A DNA stretch of 64,000 bases from Rhodopseudomonas palustris HaA2 (GTDB lineage Bacteria > Pseudomonadota > Alphaproteobacteria > Rhizobiales > Xanthobacteraceae), in the NCBI RefSeq assembly GCF_000013365.1, contig NC_007778.1, forward strand, positions 4,216,001 through 4,280,000, read 5' to 3'. Under the pieces are notes generated by a model. That model was not told the DNA's origin, did not search any database, and saw only the letters and a list, made by a program, of their open reading frames with translations. How positions within the stretch are numbered: the first letter of the stretch is position 1; every line of letters starts with the position of its first letter. Made by a program: the position numbers and the translations under genes. Below are positions 47,652-56,802 of this stretch, piece after piece.

Positions 47652-48267
47652 GGACCGAGACCGACGACGATCCCGCCCGGTCGGCGAAAGCGGCAGCCGC
47701 CCGACGAGCCGGCGGCTCGCACGAGGTGATGTCACGGCGTCCCGGGCGACGCCACACAATCGCGATCGCGACGCGATCCGGGACGATCGACCAGGACGAC
47801 ATCGGACCACGCGAAGGCGACCTCGGCCATCTGCAATGAGTCATCGAACTCCTCGTCCTCACACTGCCGAAATCGAGACGGCACGCCGGATCGTGGCCGG
47901 CAGCGCGGCCGCCGGGTCAGGAGTCTCGGGCATGACTGCCCGAGACTCCTGGTCACCACCTCAACTCCCCGGGCAGCGAGAAGTCCGGCAATGATCGCGG
48001 GCACGCGACCGGCGGTCGTCCTGTCAACGGCGGGCTTTCATGAAGTGCGTCGTAACGACAAGCGTGTTGCCGATGAGGAAAGCCCGCTGGTCGGATTTGA
48101 CCGCTGCCGACAGATTATTTTCGCCCGGCTGGCGGCAGAGATCGGCCGAGGGTGGACGACGGAGCGCCCCTGCCCGCACAGCCGCGCCACCAGGGCCAGA
48201 GCGCCCGGGGCGAGGATCGCGGCGCCGCGAAACGGCCTGCGTCCCGCCGCAGGGCCGCGGTCTGCGC
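47652..48267. other. Gene-free stretch of about 600 bp
   Basis: Several overlapping Arg-rich open frames exist on both strands but none looks like a protein or has a good start. The only clear structure is a perfect hairpin at 47918-47951. It may be decayed coding DNA or the promoter region for flanking genes. Confidence 0.4.
47918..47951. repeat. Perfect 15-bp stem palindrome
   Basis: Arm caggagtctcgggca, loop tgac, arm tgcccgagactcctg. It has no T-run on either side and is not one of the repeat families seen elsewhere in this window. Confidence 0.85.
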
Positions 48268-48681
48268 TCAGTTCGCCCGGGTCCAGGTCGAGGACTTGCA
48301 GATCATGCCGCCCATCGCGCAGCCCTGGGTGGTCAGGGTGCCGCCGGCCAGATTCATCTTGCCGGTGTAGGTCTTGCCGTCTTCGGGATTGAAGGCGCTG
48401 CCGGCCCAGGCGTTCGGCCCGGACGGCTTCATGTCGAAGAACACTTTCTGGCCGATCTTGGCCGGCGTCTCGACGCCCGGCTTCAACCAGACCAGCGTGC
48501 CGCAGACCGCACCGCCGCAGGGCGCGAACTTGACCTTGGACAGGCCGGTATCGCGCAGCCAGGTGCCGGCGACGTCGTCGGCGCGGGCGTCCGTGGCCGT
48601 CATCGCGGCGACTGCCAACAGCGCCAGCCCGGCCACCATCCCCGAGCCGACGCGACGTGATGATATCGATGTTGTCCGCAT
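48268..48681 (-). CDS. Exported DUF2147 protein
   Basis: A 137-residue protein with a signal peptide (cleavage near DARAD, residue 35) and one DUF2147 domain (VAGTWLRDTG; FDMKPSGPNAWAG; GKMNLAGGTLTTQGC). Two pairs of cysteines (CGGAVC; GCAMGGMIC) suggest disulfides in the periplasm. DUF2147 domains have a lipocalin-like barrel and unknown ligand. The run of G just before ATG 48681 is an acceptable ribosome binding site. Confidence 0.85.
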   Translation of the reverse strand: MRTTSISSRRVGSGMVAGLALLAVAAMTATDARADDVAGTWLRDTGLSKVKFAPCGGAVCGTLVWLKPGVETPAKIGQKVFFDMKPSGPNAWAGSAFNPEDGKTYTGKMNLAGGTLTTQGCAMGGMICKSSTWTRAN

Positions 48682-48837
48682 GTCCCCCCCCTGATCGTTG
48701 TTCGCGCGGCGCATCGCCGCTTGCGATCAAGCCAATAGCGCGCCGGGGCGCAAGTCAATCGGGGACTAACCGCGCTGTTGCGAAACCTGATCGGAGCCAA
48801 AAATAAAGGGACGGATCCTGTCGTCGGCCGTCCTGCA

Positions 48838-49239
48838 TCACGCCAGCCAGTTCTCGACCTTCAATCCCCGGACGCGCTTGAATTCCTGCGTATTGGCCGT
48901 GACCATGATCGCGCCCAGCGATTTCGCGTGGGCGGCGATCAGCAGATCGTTGCTGCCGATCGGCGTCCCGGCGGACTCCAGCGCCGAACGGATGGCACCA
49001 TATTCGGCGTCGGCCGGCGCCTCGAACGGCAACACGTCGATCTCGCCGAGCAGATCGCCGACTGCCTTGCTCAGCTTGGCCGACCCACTCTTGGCGCAGC
49101 CATAGCGCAGCTCGGACGCAACGATGATGCTGGTGCAGACGCCGGCTTCGCCGACCTTGGCGATGCGGCGCGCGGCCGCGCCCTGCGGATTCCGGATCAG
49201 ATCGGAAAGGATGTTGGTGTCCAGCAGGTAGCGCGTCAC
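48838..49239 (-). CDS. vapC: VapC-type PIN-domain ribonuclease toxin
   Basis: A 133-residue PIN domain. The acidic active-site residues are D7 (LLDTN), E43 (ASELRYG) and D98 (SNDLL), and N116 in TANTQEF closes the pocket. VapC toxins cut specific RNAs, usually tRNA or rRNA. The start overlaps the vapB stop by four bases, which is the normal arrangement. Confidence 0.92.
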   Translation of the reverse strand: MTRYLLDTNILSDLIRNPQGAAARRIAKVGEAGVCTSIIVASELRYGCAKSGSAKLSKAVGDLLGEIDVLPFEAPADAEYGAIRSALESAGTPIGSNDLLIAAHAKSLGAIMVTANTQEFKRVRGLKVENWLA

Positions 49240-49472
49240 AGGATTTTCTCCGGCGCCGGCGCCGGATCGTCAATCTCCGGAAACGCCTCGTCGAGCGGGG
49301 GCATCGATGCCAACAAGGCGATCAGACCGCGTTTACGCACCGGCTCGATCACCAGACGGTCACCGTCCCGATGCATGATGGCTTCATCTCCGGGCAATTC
49401 GAATTCCACCGGAATGCGGACCGCCTGGTTCCTGCCGTTGCGAAACAACCGGACGTGTCGGTGGACCGGCAT
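49236..49472 (-). CDS. vapB: VapB-type antitoxin
   Basis: A 78-residue antitoxin. The N-terminal RLFRNGRNQAVRIPVEFELPG is the AbrB-like DNA-binding motif of VapB, and the acidic Pro-rich C-terminus should wrap VapC. GGAGGT lies four bases before ATG 49472. Frames starting at 49502 or 49484 would begin inside the operator palindrome and are less likely. Confidence 0.92.
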   Translation of the reverse strand: MPVHRHVRLFRNGRNQAVRIPVEFELPGDEAIMHRDGDRLVIEPVRKRGLIALLASMPPLDEAFPEIDDPAPAPEKIL

Positions 49473-49482
49473 GCTGACCTCC

Positions 49483-49509
49483 ATGGCATATGCCATTAAC
49501 ATATGCCAT
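49483..49509. promoter_or_regulatory. VapB operator palindrome
   Basis: Perfect 10-bp arms ATGGCATATG and CATATGCCAT with a seven-base spacer ccattaa, ending ten bases before the vapB start. It is AT-rich against a GC-rich background. VapBC complexes bind such palindromes to repress their own operon. Confidence 0.8.
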
Positions 49510-49544
49510 CGCGCCGGCCCTCACAAGACCGCCCGGATGACGCC

Positions 49545-50741
49545 CTACCCCTTCACCACCGCCTCCAGCCGCCCCAGCACCTCGGCGATATCCCGCTCGA
49601 CCATCGCCGCCTCGATCAGCACGACGCGATAGTCGCGCGCTTCCAGCCAGTCCTTGCGCGCCGCGCGGTCGGTCGCGATCGCGTCGCTTTCGTCCGGATT
49701 GACCAGCTCGATCGCGATGCGGTGGGGGAACGAGACGAAATCCGGGATGTGACGGCCGACCGGGGTCTGGCGCTTGAATTGGCCGGCGAAGCGGCGGTCC
49801 TTGCGCAGGTGCTCCCAGAGCAGCCGCTCGGCGTCGGTCGGGTTGCGGCGGAGCATTCGCGCCAGCCCGCGCATCGAGCCGGCGTCGTCGCCATGGCCCG
49901 CGGCGGCGCGCTCGGCCAACAGCGCGCGCAGCTTGGTCGCCTGCGCGCCGTCGAGCACGCCGCCCTTGGCTGGGCCCTTGCGGCCCTCGGCGATCGCCAT
50001 CACCGCGCCGTGCAGCGTGTGGATGTCCTGCCTGGTCGGGTCCATCCGGGTGAAGATGTTGCGCAGATTGACCAGCATGGTGTCGCGCTTCTCCGGCGGG
50101 CGCAGAAATTCCACGCGGTCGAGCTCGGCGACCAGGTTGTCGAAGAACGCCGTCATCTGGTGCTGCGAGGCGGGCTCGGAGCGCTCCGGCATCGCATAGG
50201 GCAGCGCGCCGCCGGTGGCGTGCTTGAACCACTCGTAGCCCATCAGCAGCACGGCCTGGGCGAGGTTCAGCGAGGCGAAGGCGGGGTTGACCGGGAAGGT
50301 GACGATGCGGTTGGCGAGCGCCACCTCGTGGTTCTCGAGGCCGTAGCGCTCGCGGCCGAACAGGATGCCGGCGGTGCCGCCGCCCACGGCCGCGGTGATC
50401 ATCTCCTGCGCCGCCGCCTCCGGCCCTCGCACCGGCTTGGCCTGATCATGCGCGCGCGCGGTGGTGGCGAACAGCAGCGTGCAGTCGGCCACCGCCTCGC
50501 CCACCGTCTCGAACAGTTCGACCGCGTCCAGGATGTGATCGGCGCCGGAGGCCGAGCGGCGGGCATGGACATTGGGCCAGCCGTCGCGCGGCTTCACCAG
50601 ACGTAAACGTTTCAGGCCGAAATTACCCATGGCGCGGGCGCACATCCCGATATTTTCGCCCAGTTGAGGTTCAACGAGAATCACAACGGGACCGGCCAGG
50701 TCCGCAGCGGGCTTGGATTTATCGGTGCCGGAACCGGCCAT
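49545..50741 (-). CDS. TrmJ-type RNA methyltransferase fused to a DUF559 domain
   Basis: A 398-residue protein. Residues 1-240 are a SPOUT methyltransferase of the TrmJ type (VEPQLGENIGMCARAM; GILFGRERYGLEN; SLNLAQAVLLMGYEW), which 2'-O-methylates position 32 of tRNAs. After a linker, from about residue 295, comes a DUF559 domain (TDAERLLWEHLRKDRRFAGQ; GRHIPDF; IELVNPDE; ARDYRVVLIE), related to very-short-patch-repair-like nucleases. The D of PDF and the E of IEL remain. ATG 50741 is chosen; TTG 50756 with GAGGCGG upstream is an alternative. Confidence 0.88.
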   Translation of the reverse strand: MAGSGTDKSKPAADLAGPVVILVEPQLGENIGMCARAMGNFGLKRLRLVKPRDGWPNVHARRSASGADHILDAVELFETVGEAVADCTLLFATTARAHDQAKPVRGPEAAAQEMITAAVGGGTAGILFGRERYGLENHEVALANRIVTFPVNPAFASLNLAQAVLLMGYEWFKHATGGALPYAMPERSEPASQHQMTAFFDNLVAELDRVEFLRPPEKRDTMLVNLRNIFTRMDPTRQDIHTLHGAVMAIAEGRKGPAKGGVLDGAQATKLRALLAERAAAGHGDDAGSMRGLARMLRRNPTDAERLLWEHLRKDRRFAGQFKRQTPVGRHIPDFVSFPHRIAIELVNPDESDAIATDRAARKDWLEARDYRVVLIEAAMVERDIAEVLGRLEAVVKG

Positions 50742-51143
50742 CAAACGAGCTTTCAAAGAACCGCCTCGGGTTCGACCAAGGCGCGCCGTATGCGCGTGTT
50801 GAGATTATAGCGGAGCTTGAACAAGGCGGCCGCGGCGGCCTTTCTCAGCCGCCCTTCGGGTGCCAATTCCGGAGCGATTTCTCAAGCGAAATAATGTGTT
50901 TACCGTGAACTTTGACGATTCGTTAAGAACCTGAAGACGGCTTCACCCGTCACATGAGGCGCGGTTTTCCAGCGGCCGTGCGCGCTGCGCCCGCCACGGC
51001 TCGCCGGCCGACGGCTGGAACGACTGCGAAACCTGCCATTTTGCCCGTCCATTCACCTTTCGGCGGACCGCCCCCGGTGCTATAGCGGGCGCGGCTCACG
51101 CCCAATCCCGCCCCACGCTGTCGCAAAGAAGGCCCGATCCCGC
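50742..51143. other. Gene-free promoter region of icd
   Basis: About 400 bp between the divergent methyltransferase and icd genes. It is AT-richer around 50880-50935 (aaataatgtgtttaccgtgaac; gacgattcgttaagaac), where the icd promoter may lie, but I cannot assign boxes. No repeat and no open frame of note. Confidence 0.35.
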
Positions 51144-52370
51144 ATGGCGAAAATCAAGGTGACCAACCCCGTCGTCGAACTCGACGGTGACGAGATGACC
51201 CGCATCATCTGGCAGATGATCAAGGACAAGCTCATCACCCCGTTCCTTGATGTCGAGCTGATGTATTTCGATCTGGGCATGGAACACCGCGACAAGACCG
51301 ACGATCAGGTCACCATCGATGCGGCCAACGCCATCAAGCAGGTCGGCGTCGGCGTCAAATGCGCCACCATCACGCCGGACGAAGCGCGGGTGCAGGAGTT
51401 CGGCCTCAAGAGCATGTGGAAGTCGCCGAACGGCACCATCCGCAACATCCTCGGCGGCGTGATCTTCCGCGAGCCGATCATCTGCAAGAACGTGCCGCGG
51501 CTGGTGCCGGGCTGGACCAAGCCGATCGTGATCGGCCGCCACGCCTATGGCGACCAGTATCGCGCGACCGACATCAAGTTCCCCGGCCCCGGCACGCTGA
51601 CCATGAAGTTCGTCGGCGACGACGGCCAGGTGATCGAGCGCGAAGTGTTCAAGGCGCCCGGCGCCGGCGTCGCGATGTCGATGTACAACCTCGACGAGTC
51701 GATCAAGGACTTCGCCCGCGCCTCGCTGAACTACGGCCTGATCCGCAACTATCCGGTCTACCTGTCGACCAAGAACACCATCATGAAAGTCTATGACGGG
51801 CGCTTCAAGGACATCTTCCAGGAGATCTTCGACGCCGAGTTCAAGAAGGAATACGACGCCAAGGGCCTGACCTACGAGCACCGGCTGATCGACGACATGG
51901 TCGCCTCGGCGCTGAAATGGTCGGGCGGCTACGTCTGGGCCTGCAAGAACTACGACGGCGACGTGCAGTCCGACACCGTGGCGCAGGGCTACGGCTCGCT
52001 CGGCCTGATGACCTCGGTGCTGATGACCCCGGACGGCAAGACCGTCGAGGCCGAAGCCGCCCACGGCACCGTCACCCGGCACTATCGCGAGCACCAGAAG
52101 GGCAAGGCGACCTCGACCAATTCGATCGCCTCGATCTTCGCCTGGACCCGCGGCCTCGCCCATCGCGCCAAGCTCGACAGCAACGAGGAACTGGCCAAGT
52201 TCGCCGACACGCTGGAGAAGGTCTGCGTCGAGACGGTGGAAGCCGGCGCCATGACCAAGGACCTCGCCCTCCTGGTCGGCGCCGACCAGCGCTGGCTGTC
52301 GACCGAAGGCTTCCTCGACAAGGTCGCGCAGAACCTGCACAAGGCGATGAGCGAACCCGCCGCCGCGTAA
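51144..52370 (+). CDS. icd: NADP-dependent isocitrate dehydrogenase
   Basis: A 408-residue enzyme of the eukaryote-like NADP-IDH type ([23 protein letters not shown]), making 2-oxoglutarate from isocitrate. Substrate and metal residues lie in the KSPNGTIRN segment (about residue 95) and LIDDMVA (about residue 249). It stands alone with a strong terminator. Confidence 0.96.
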   Translation: MAKIKVTNPVVELDGDEMTRIIWQMIKDKLITPFLDVELMYFDLGMEHRDKTDDQVTIDAANAIKQVGVGVKCATITPDEARVQEFGLKSMWKSPNGTIRNILGGVIFREPIICKNVPRLVPGWTKPIVIGRHAYGDQYRATDIKFPGPGTLTMKFVGDDGQVIEREVFKAPGAGVAMSMYNLDESIKDFARASLNYGLIRNYPVYLSTKNTIMKVYDGRFKDIFQEIFDAEFKKEYDAKGLTYEHRLIDDMVASALKWSGGYVWACKNYDGDVQSDTVAQGYGSLGLMTSVLMTPDGKTVEAEAAHGTVTRHYREHQKGKATSTNSIASIFAWTRGLAHRAKLDSNEELAKFADTLEKVCVETVEAGAMTKDLALLVGADQRWLSTEGFLDKVAQNLHKAMSEPAAA

Positions 52371-52395
52371 GCCGCGCGCAGCATCCGGACTGACG

Positions 52396-52427
52396 AAAGG
52401 CGCGGGGCCCGGCCCCCGCGCCTTTTT
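52396..52427 (+). terminator. Rho-independent terminator of icd
   Basis: Arms aaaggcgcgggg and ccccgcgcctt with a six-base loop and TTTTT, 26 bp after the icd stop codon. Confidence 0.92.
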
Positions 52428-52498
52428 CGTGGGCTTGTTCCAAGCGTCGTCCGCGAGCGTCTGCGAGCCCCGGAGCCTGCCAGCGTCCGCGCCAGCGG

Positions 52499-52549
52499 TC
52501 CTTCTTCGAGGCTCGCCCTGCGGCCTGCGGCGAGTACCCTCGGGATGAC
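52499..52549. repeat. Single degenerate family D repeat
   Basis: One unit, tccttcttcgaggctcgccc to cctcgggatgac, without an inverted partner. It lies between the icd terminator and the convergent antiporter gene. Confidence 0.6.
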
Positions 52550-52572
52550 GCTGTGCCGGCTGGCAATCCGAC

Positions 52573-54282
52573 CTATGCCGTTGCGCTCTCGGCCGGGCGC
52601 GCGGCGCCGGCGGCCAGCCTCGCCAGCATCGCCCGGGCGATCTCGTCCTCGCCCATGATCACCACGTCGGCGCCGTTGCTCTTCAGATGCGCGACCTCCT
52701 CGGCCGAATGCGCGCGGGCGATGATCGGCAGAGCGGCGTTCAGCGCTCGGGCCTTGGCGACAATCTGGCCGCCTTCGAAGGCATCGGGGATCGCCACCAG
52801 CAGACCGCGTGCGCCAGCGATCTCCGCGGCTTCCAGCATGTCCGGCGCGGCGGCGTTGCCGCCGACCGCGGTGATGCCCTCGCGCTGCAACTGCGCCAAG
52901 CGCTCGGCGTCGTTCTCGATCACCACCACGTCCGCGCCCTCCTGACGCAGCGCCGCGCCGACGGTGGAGCCGACCCGGCCATAGCCGATCAGCACGACGT
53001 GGCCGTCGTGATGCGCCGGCTTGGCCCCCGCGCCGAGCGTGGTGTTCACCGCGGCGTCCGGATCCGGCGTCTTCGCCTTCGCCTTCGCCAGCGTCTCGCG
53101 CAAGCCGAACCGATCCAGCAGCGCGAACATCAGCGGATTGAGCAGGATGGAAATGATCGCCCCCGCCAGCACGAGATCGCGGCCGCGCTCCGGCAGCAGC
53201 GCCAGGCTGACGCCGAGGCTGGCGAGGATGAAGGAGAACTCGCCGATCTGCGCCAGACTCGCCGAGATCGTCAGCGCCGTCATGTTGGGATGGCCAAACA
53301 TCCGCACGATCAGGAACGCCGCGAGCGACTTGCCGAACACGATGATCAGCACGGTGGCGAGCACCGGCAGCGGCTCGCGGATCAGGATGGCGGGATCGAC
53401 CAGCATGCCGACCGAGACGAAGAACAGCACCGCGAAGGCGTCGCGCAGCGGCAGCGTCTCGTTGGCGGCGCGCTGGCTGAGTTCGGATTCCGACAGGATC
53501 ATGCCGGCGAAGAACGCGCCGAGCGCGAACGACACGTCGAACAGCATCGCCGCCCCGAACGCGACGCCGAGCGAGATCGCCAGCACCGCCAGCCGAAACA
53601 ATTCGCGCGAGCCGGTATGCGCGACGTAGTGCAGCATCCACGGAATGATCCGCCGGCCGACCACCAGCATGAACGCCACGAAAGCCGCGACCTTGCCGAG
53701 GGTCAGCGCGATCGGCACCGCCACGCTGTCCCAGCTCGCGCCGTTGGCCTCGCCCTTGAGCAGGCCCGCCACCGCCGGCAGCAACACCAGCGTCAGCACC
53801 ATCGCCAGATCCTCGACGATCAGCCAGCCGACCGCGATGCGGCCGCGATCGCTGTCGATCAGCCGGCGCTCCTGCAGCGCGCGCAGCAGCACGACGGTGC
53901 TGGCGACCGACAGCGCCAGACCGAACACCAGCCCGCCGCCGAACGACCAGCCGAGCATGTGACCGAGGCCGACGCCGAGCGCCGTCGCGACGCTGATCTG
54001 CACCACCGCGCCGGGAATGGCGATCGCCCGCACCGACAGCAGGTCTTTCAGCGAGAAGTGCAGGCCGACGCCGAACATCAAGAGAATAATGCCGATCTCG
54101 GCGAGCTCGTTGGCGAGCTTCTGGTCGGCGACATAACCCGGCGTGAACGGGCCGATCACCACGCCGGCGAGCAGATAGCCGACCAGCGGCGACACGCGCA
54201 GCCGCTGCGCCACGACGCCGAGGATGAACGCCAGCACCAGGCCGGCCACGATGGTGGAAATCAGGGGGGTGTTGTGATCCAT
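52573..54282 (-). CDS. CPA2 family cation/proton antiporter (RosB/YbaL type)
   Basis: A 569-residue protein: an N-terminal Na+/H+ exchanger-type membrane domain of about 12 segments (LRVSPLVGYLLAGVVIGP start; SFALGAFFAGMILSES), then a TrkA-N NAD-binding domain (VVLIGYGRVGSTVGAAL near residue 425). YbaL/RosB proteins are thought to export K+ or other cations. There is no TrkA-C domain. The ATG at 54282 is used; 54300 also in frame. It is divergent from a second CPA2 gene only 193 bp away. Confidence 0.9.
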   Translation of the reverse strand: MDHNTPLISTIVAGLVLAFILGVVAQRLRVSPLVGYLLAGVVIGPFTPGYVADQKLANELAEIGIILLMFGVGLHFSLKDLLSVRAIAIPGAVVQISVATALGVGLGHMLGWSFGGGLVFGLALSVASTVVLLRALQERRLIDSDRGRIAVGWLIVEDLAMVLTLVLLPAVAGLLKGEANGASWDSVAVPIALTLGKVAAFVAFMLVVGRRIIPWMLHYVAHTGSRELFRLAVLAISLGVAFGAAMLFDVSFALGAFFAGMILSESELSQRAANETLPLRDAFAVLFFVSVGMLVDPAILIREPLPVLATVLIIVFGKSLAAFLIVRMFGHPNMTALTISASLAQIGEFSFILASLGVSLALLPERGRDLVLAGAIISILLNPLMFALLDRFGLRETLAKAKAKTPDPDAAVNTTLGAGAKPAHHDGHVVLIGYGRVGSTVGAALRQEGADVVVIENDAERLAQLQREGITAVGGNAAAPDMLEAAEIAGARGLLVAIPDAFEGGQIVAKARALNAALPIIARAHSAEEVAHLKSNGADVVIMGEDEIARAMLARLAAGAARPAESATA

Positions 54283-54475
54283 GTCCCTGTTGTGTGGCAT
54301 GACGACGCGCGATGCCACCTTCGATCCGGCTACCCATCGCCGCAGTGATCGCAATCGATCGCGGCGACCAAATCGCGCTGGCCTTGGCGACCGAATTGCG
54401 ATCTTTTGCCGCAGCGAGACTCAATTTGATCGAACCCCTCGCCGGCACGGCGATGCCGTGATTGATGGAATCATC

Positions 54476-56251
54476 ATGGCAGCAACGAGCGATATCGGCG
54501 TCTACCGGGAGGCCCTGGTTTTTCTCGGGACTGCCGGCGTGCTCATTCCATTGATGGCGCGGCTGCGCATCAGCCCGGTGCTCGGCTTTCTGGTCGCCGG
54601 ATTGGTGCTCGGCCCCTACAGCCTCGGCCGGCTCGGTGAGGGCCTGCCGTGGCTGCAGGCGATTACCATCACCTCACAGGATGCGGTCGATCGCCTGGCC
54701 GAACTCGGCGTCGCCTTCCTGCTGTTCACCATCGGACTGGAACTGTCATTCGACCGGCTGTGGACGATGCGCCGGCTGGTGTTCGGCCTGGGCATGTCGC
54801 AGGTGGTGCTGACCACGGCAGCGATCAGCGGTATCGCGCTGGCGTTCGGCAATACCGTCGAAGCCGGTCTGGTGATCGGCGCCTGTCTGGCGCTGTCCTC
54901 GACCGCCATCGTGCTGCAGCTCCTCGCCGAGCAGAAGCGGCTGGCGACGATCGCCGGGCGCAGCATCTTCGCGGTGCTGCTGGCGCAGGATCTCGCGGTG
55001 GTGCCGATCCTGTTCCTGATCGTGGTGCTGGGCAATTCCACCGGCGCTGCGGGCGCAGGCGCGGCCGCGTCTGGATCGATCTGGTTCGGCCTCGGCATGG
55101 CGATCGTGCAGGCGGCCGCCGCGATCCTGCTGATCATCGGCTTCGGACGGCTGGTGCTGCGCCGGCTGTTCCGGCTGGTGGCGCACACCCACAACCGCGA
55201 ATTGTTCATGGCGACCATCCTGTTCGTCGTGGTCGGCACCTCGCTACTGACCCATGTCGCCGGGCTGTCGATGGCGCTCGGCGCCTTTCTCGCCGGGCTG
55301 GTGCTGGCCGAGACCGAATTCCGCCGTCAGGTCGAGGTCGATATCGAGCCGTTCAAAGGCATGCTGCTCGGGCTGTTCTTCATCTCGGTCGGGATGCGGA
55401 TCGACGTCGCCGAGGTGGCGCGCTACCCGGCGATGGTGGCGGCCTCGGTGTTCGGCATGGTGGCGCTGAAGGCGGTGATCATCGCGGCGCTGACGCGCGG
55501 CTTCGGGCTGTCATGGCCGGTGGTGGCGGAAGCGAGCCTGCTGCTCGCCGGCGGCGGCGAATTCGCCTTCCTGGTGCTCGGGCTCGCCTCCTCCTCGGGG
55601 CTGGTCACCCGCGAGGTCGAGCAGTTCATGCTGCTGGTGTCGTCGGGCACCATGCTGCTGACCCCGTTTCTGGCGCGGCTCTCCCGCAAGGCCAGCAAGC
55701 GGGTGCACAACGCGACCGCACTGGCCGACGGCCACGGCGATCCCCGCCCCGCCGAGGCGGGCGGCATCATCATCGTCGGCTACGGCCGGGTCGGGCGGAT
55801 CCTCGGCGATATCCTGACGAAGCAGGACAAGGCCTTCATCGGCATCGAGATCGACCCGGATGCCGTGAGGAAGGCGCGCCGCGCCGGCCACAATCTGGTC
55901 TATGGCGACGCCACGCAGCGCGCCTTCCTGCGCAAATGCGGGCTGGCCGACGCGACGGCGCTGGTGGTGACGATGCACGACGCCAACGCCGCCGAGCACG
56001 TCGTCGCCGCGGCCCGCGCCGAGCGGCCCGATCTCCCGGTGATCGTCCGCGCCCGCGACGCAGCACACGCGATGCGGCTGTTCAAGCTCGGCGCCACCGA
56101 CGTCGTCCGCGAAGTGCTGGAAGCCAGTTTCGAAATCGCCAGCACCGTGCTGCAGACCGTCGGCATGCCGGTCGGCAAGGTGATCGCCGTCATCCACGAC
56201 GAACGCGACGCGCGGAAGAAGCAGGTGCGCGAGGGCATGACGTCGGAGTAG
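54476..56251 (+). CDS. CPA2 family cation/proton antiporter (KefB/KefC-like)
   Basis: A 591-residue protein with the same plan as the divergent neighbour: exchanger domain (LRISPVLGFLVAGLVLGP; LSMALGAFLAGLVLAET), then TrkA-N (IIIVGYGRVGRILGDIL near residue 425). The sequence is nearer to KefB/KefC glutathione-gated K+ efflux systems; no KefF/G partner is adjacent. GGAA lies upstream of ATG 54476. The open frame starting at 54281 has no coding character before this point. Confidence 0.9.
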   Translation: MAATSDIGVYREALVFLGTAGVLIPLMARLRISPVLGFLVAGLVLGPYSLGRLGEGLPWLQAITITSQDAVDRLAELGVAFLLFTIGLELSFDRLWTMRRLVFGLGMSQVVLTTAAISGIALAFGNTVEAGLVIGACLALSSTAIVLQLLAEQKRLATIAGRSIFAVLLAQDLAVVPILFLIVVLGNSTGAAGAGAAASGSIWFGLGMAIVQAAAAILLIIGFGRLVLRRLFRLVAHTHNRELFMATILFVVVGTSLLTHVAGLSMALGAFLAGLVLAETEFRRQVEVDIEPFKGMLLGLFFISVGMRIDVAEVARYPAMVAASVFGMVALKAVIIAALTRGFGLSWPVVAEASLLLAGGGEFAFLVLGLASSSGLVTREVEQFMLLVSSGTMLLTPFLARLSRKASKRVHNATALADGHGDPRPAEAGGIIIVGYGRVGRILGDILTKQDKAFIGIEIDPDAVRKARRAGHNLVYGDATQRAFLRKCGLADATALVVTMHDANAAEHVVAAARAERPDLPVIVRARDAAHAMRLFKLGATDVVREVLEASFEIASTVLQTVGMPVGKVIAVIHDERDARKKQVREGMTSE

Positions 56252-56323
56252 TCGCGGCCGACGTGGCGCGAGCCCGAGCGTCCTGCGTTCGGGCTCGGGT
56301 GCGTTCGGACTCGGGCAAGGCTG

Positions 56324-56734
56324 CTACTTCAGCACCACGATCCCCGGCTCGGCCGCCGGCATGATAATCTCGATGCAATCGCCGGGGCCGTCGGTGATCA
56401 TCCACGGATGGGTCCGGAAGGTGTCGACGGTGGTCTGTTCGCCCGGATTCAGTCCGGCGACGTCCTTCGGCGTGCCGCTGGCGTCGATCCGCAGCAGCGC
56501 GCGATACATCCCGGAATTGTTGACGAAGGTGAGCCTGGTCGGCTCGGCGGACCTCTCCGGGCGCACCTTGGACCGCTCGGCGCAGGCGCGGTGGCCGGGC
56601 CGCGCCGATGACGGCGTGGTTTCGGCATGCGCCGCGACGCCGCCCAATGTCGGGGCGAGGCTGCCGGGCGCAGCCAGCACAAGCACAGCGAGCAGGGCTC
56701 CAACCATTCCGTGTCGAACCGTCGTCATCCGCAT
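56324..56734 (-). CDS. Exported VHL beta-domain-like protein
   Basis: A 136-residue protein with a signal peptide (to about residue 34, GVAAHAE) and a C-terminal domain of about 75 residues: TRLTFVNNSGMYRALLRID, then GLNPGEQTTVDTFRTHPWMITDGPGDC. The T-x-x-HPW-x-x-x-D pattern matches the beta domain of the von Hippel-Lindau protein, found in some bacteria as exported domains of unknown role. The start at 56734 is uncertain (a second ATG is two codons downstream). Confidence 0.7.
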   Translation of the reverse strand: MRMTTVRHGMVGALLAVLVLAAPGSLAPTLGGVAAHAETTPSSARPGHRACAERSKVRPERSAEPTRLTFVNNSGMYRALLRIDASGTPKDVAGLNPGEQTTVDTFRTHPWMITDGPGDCIEIIMPAAEPGIVVLK

Positions 56735-56802
56735 GGCACGCCGCTCCCGCATCAGGCTGTCGATGCGTCGTGCGGCGCGTCGCAAAGGTTCATCGCCGAC
56801 GA

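Noticed and set aside
47732-48004. A 90-codon frame with a receiver-like word SDVVLVDRPG
   Set aside because: Only a short stretch looks protein-like; the rest is Arg-rich and no start signal is present. At most a decayed fragment.
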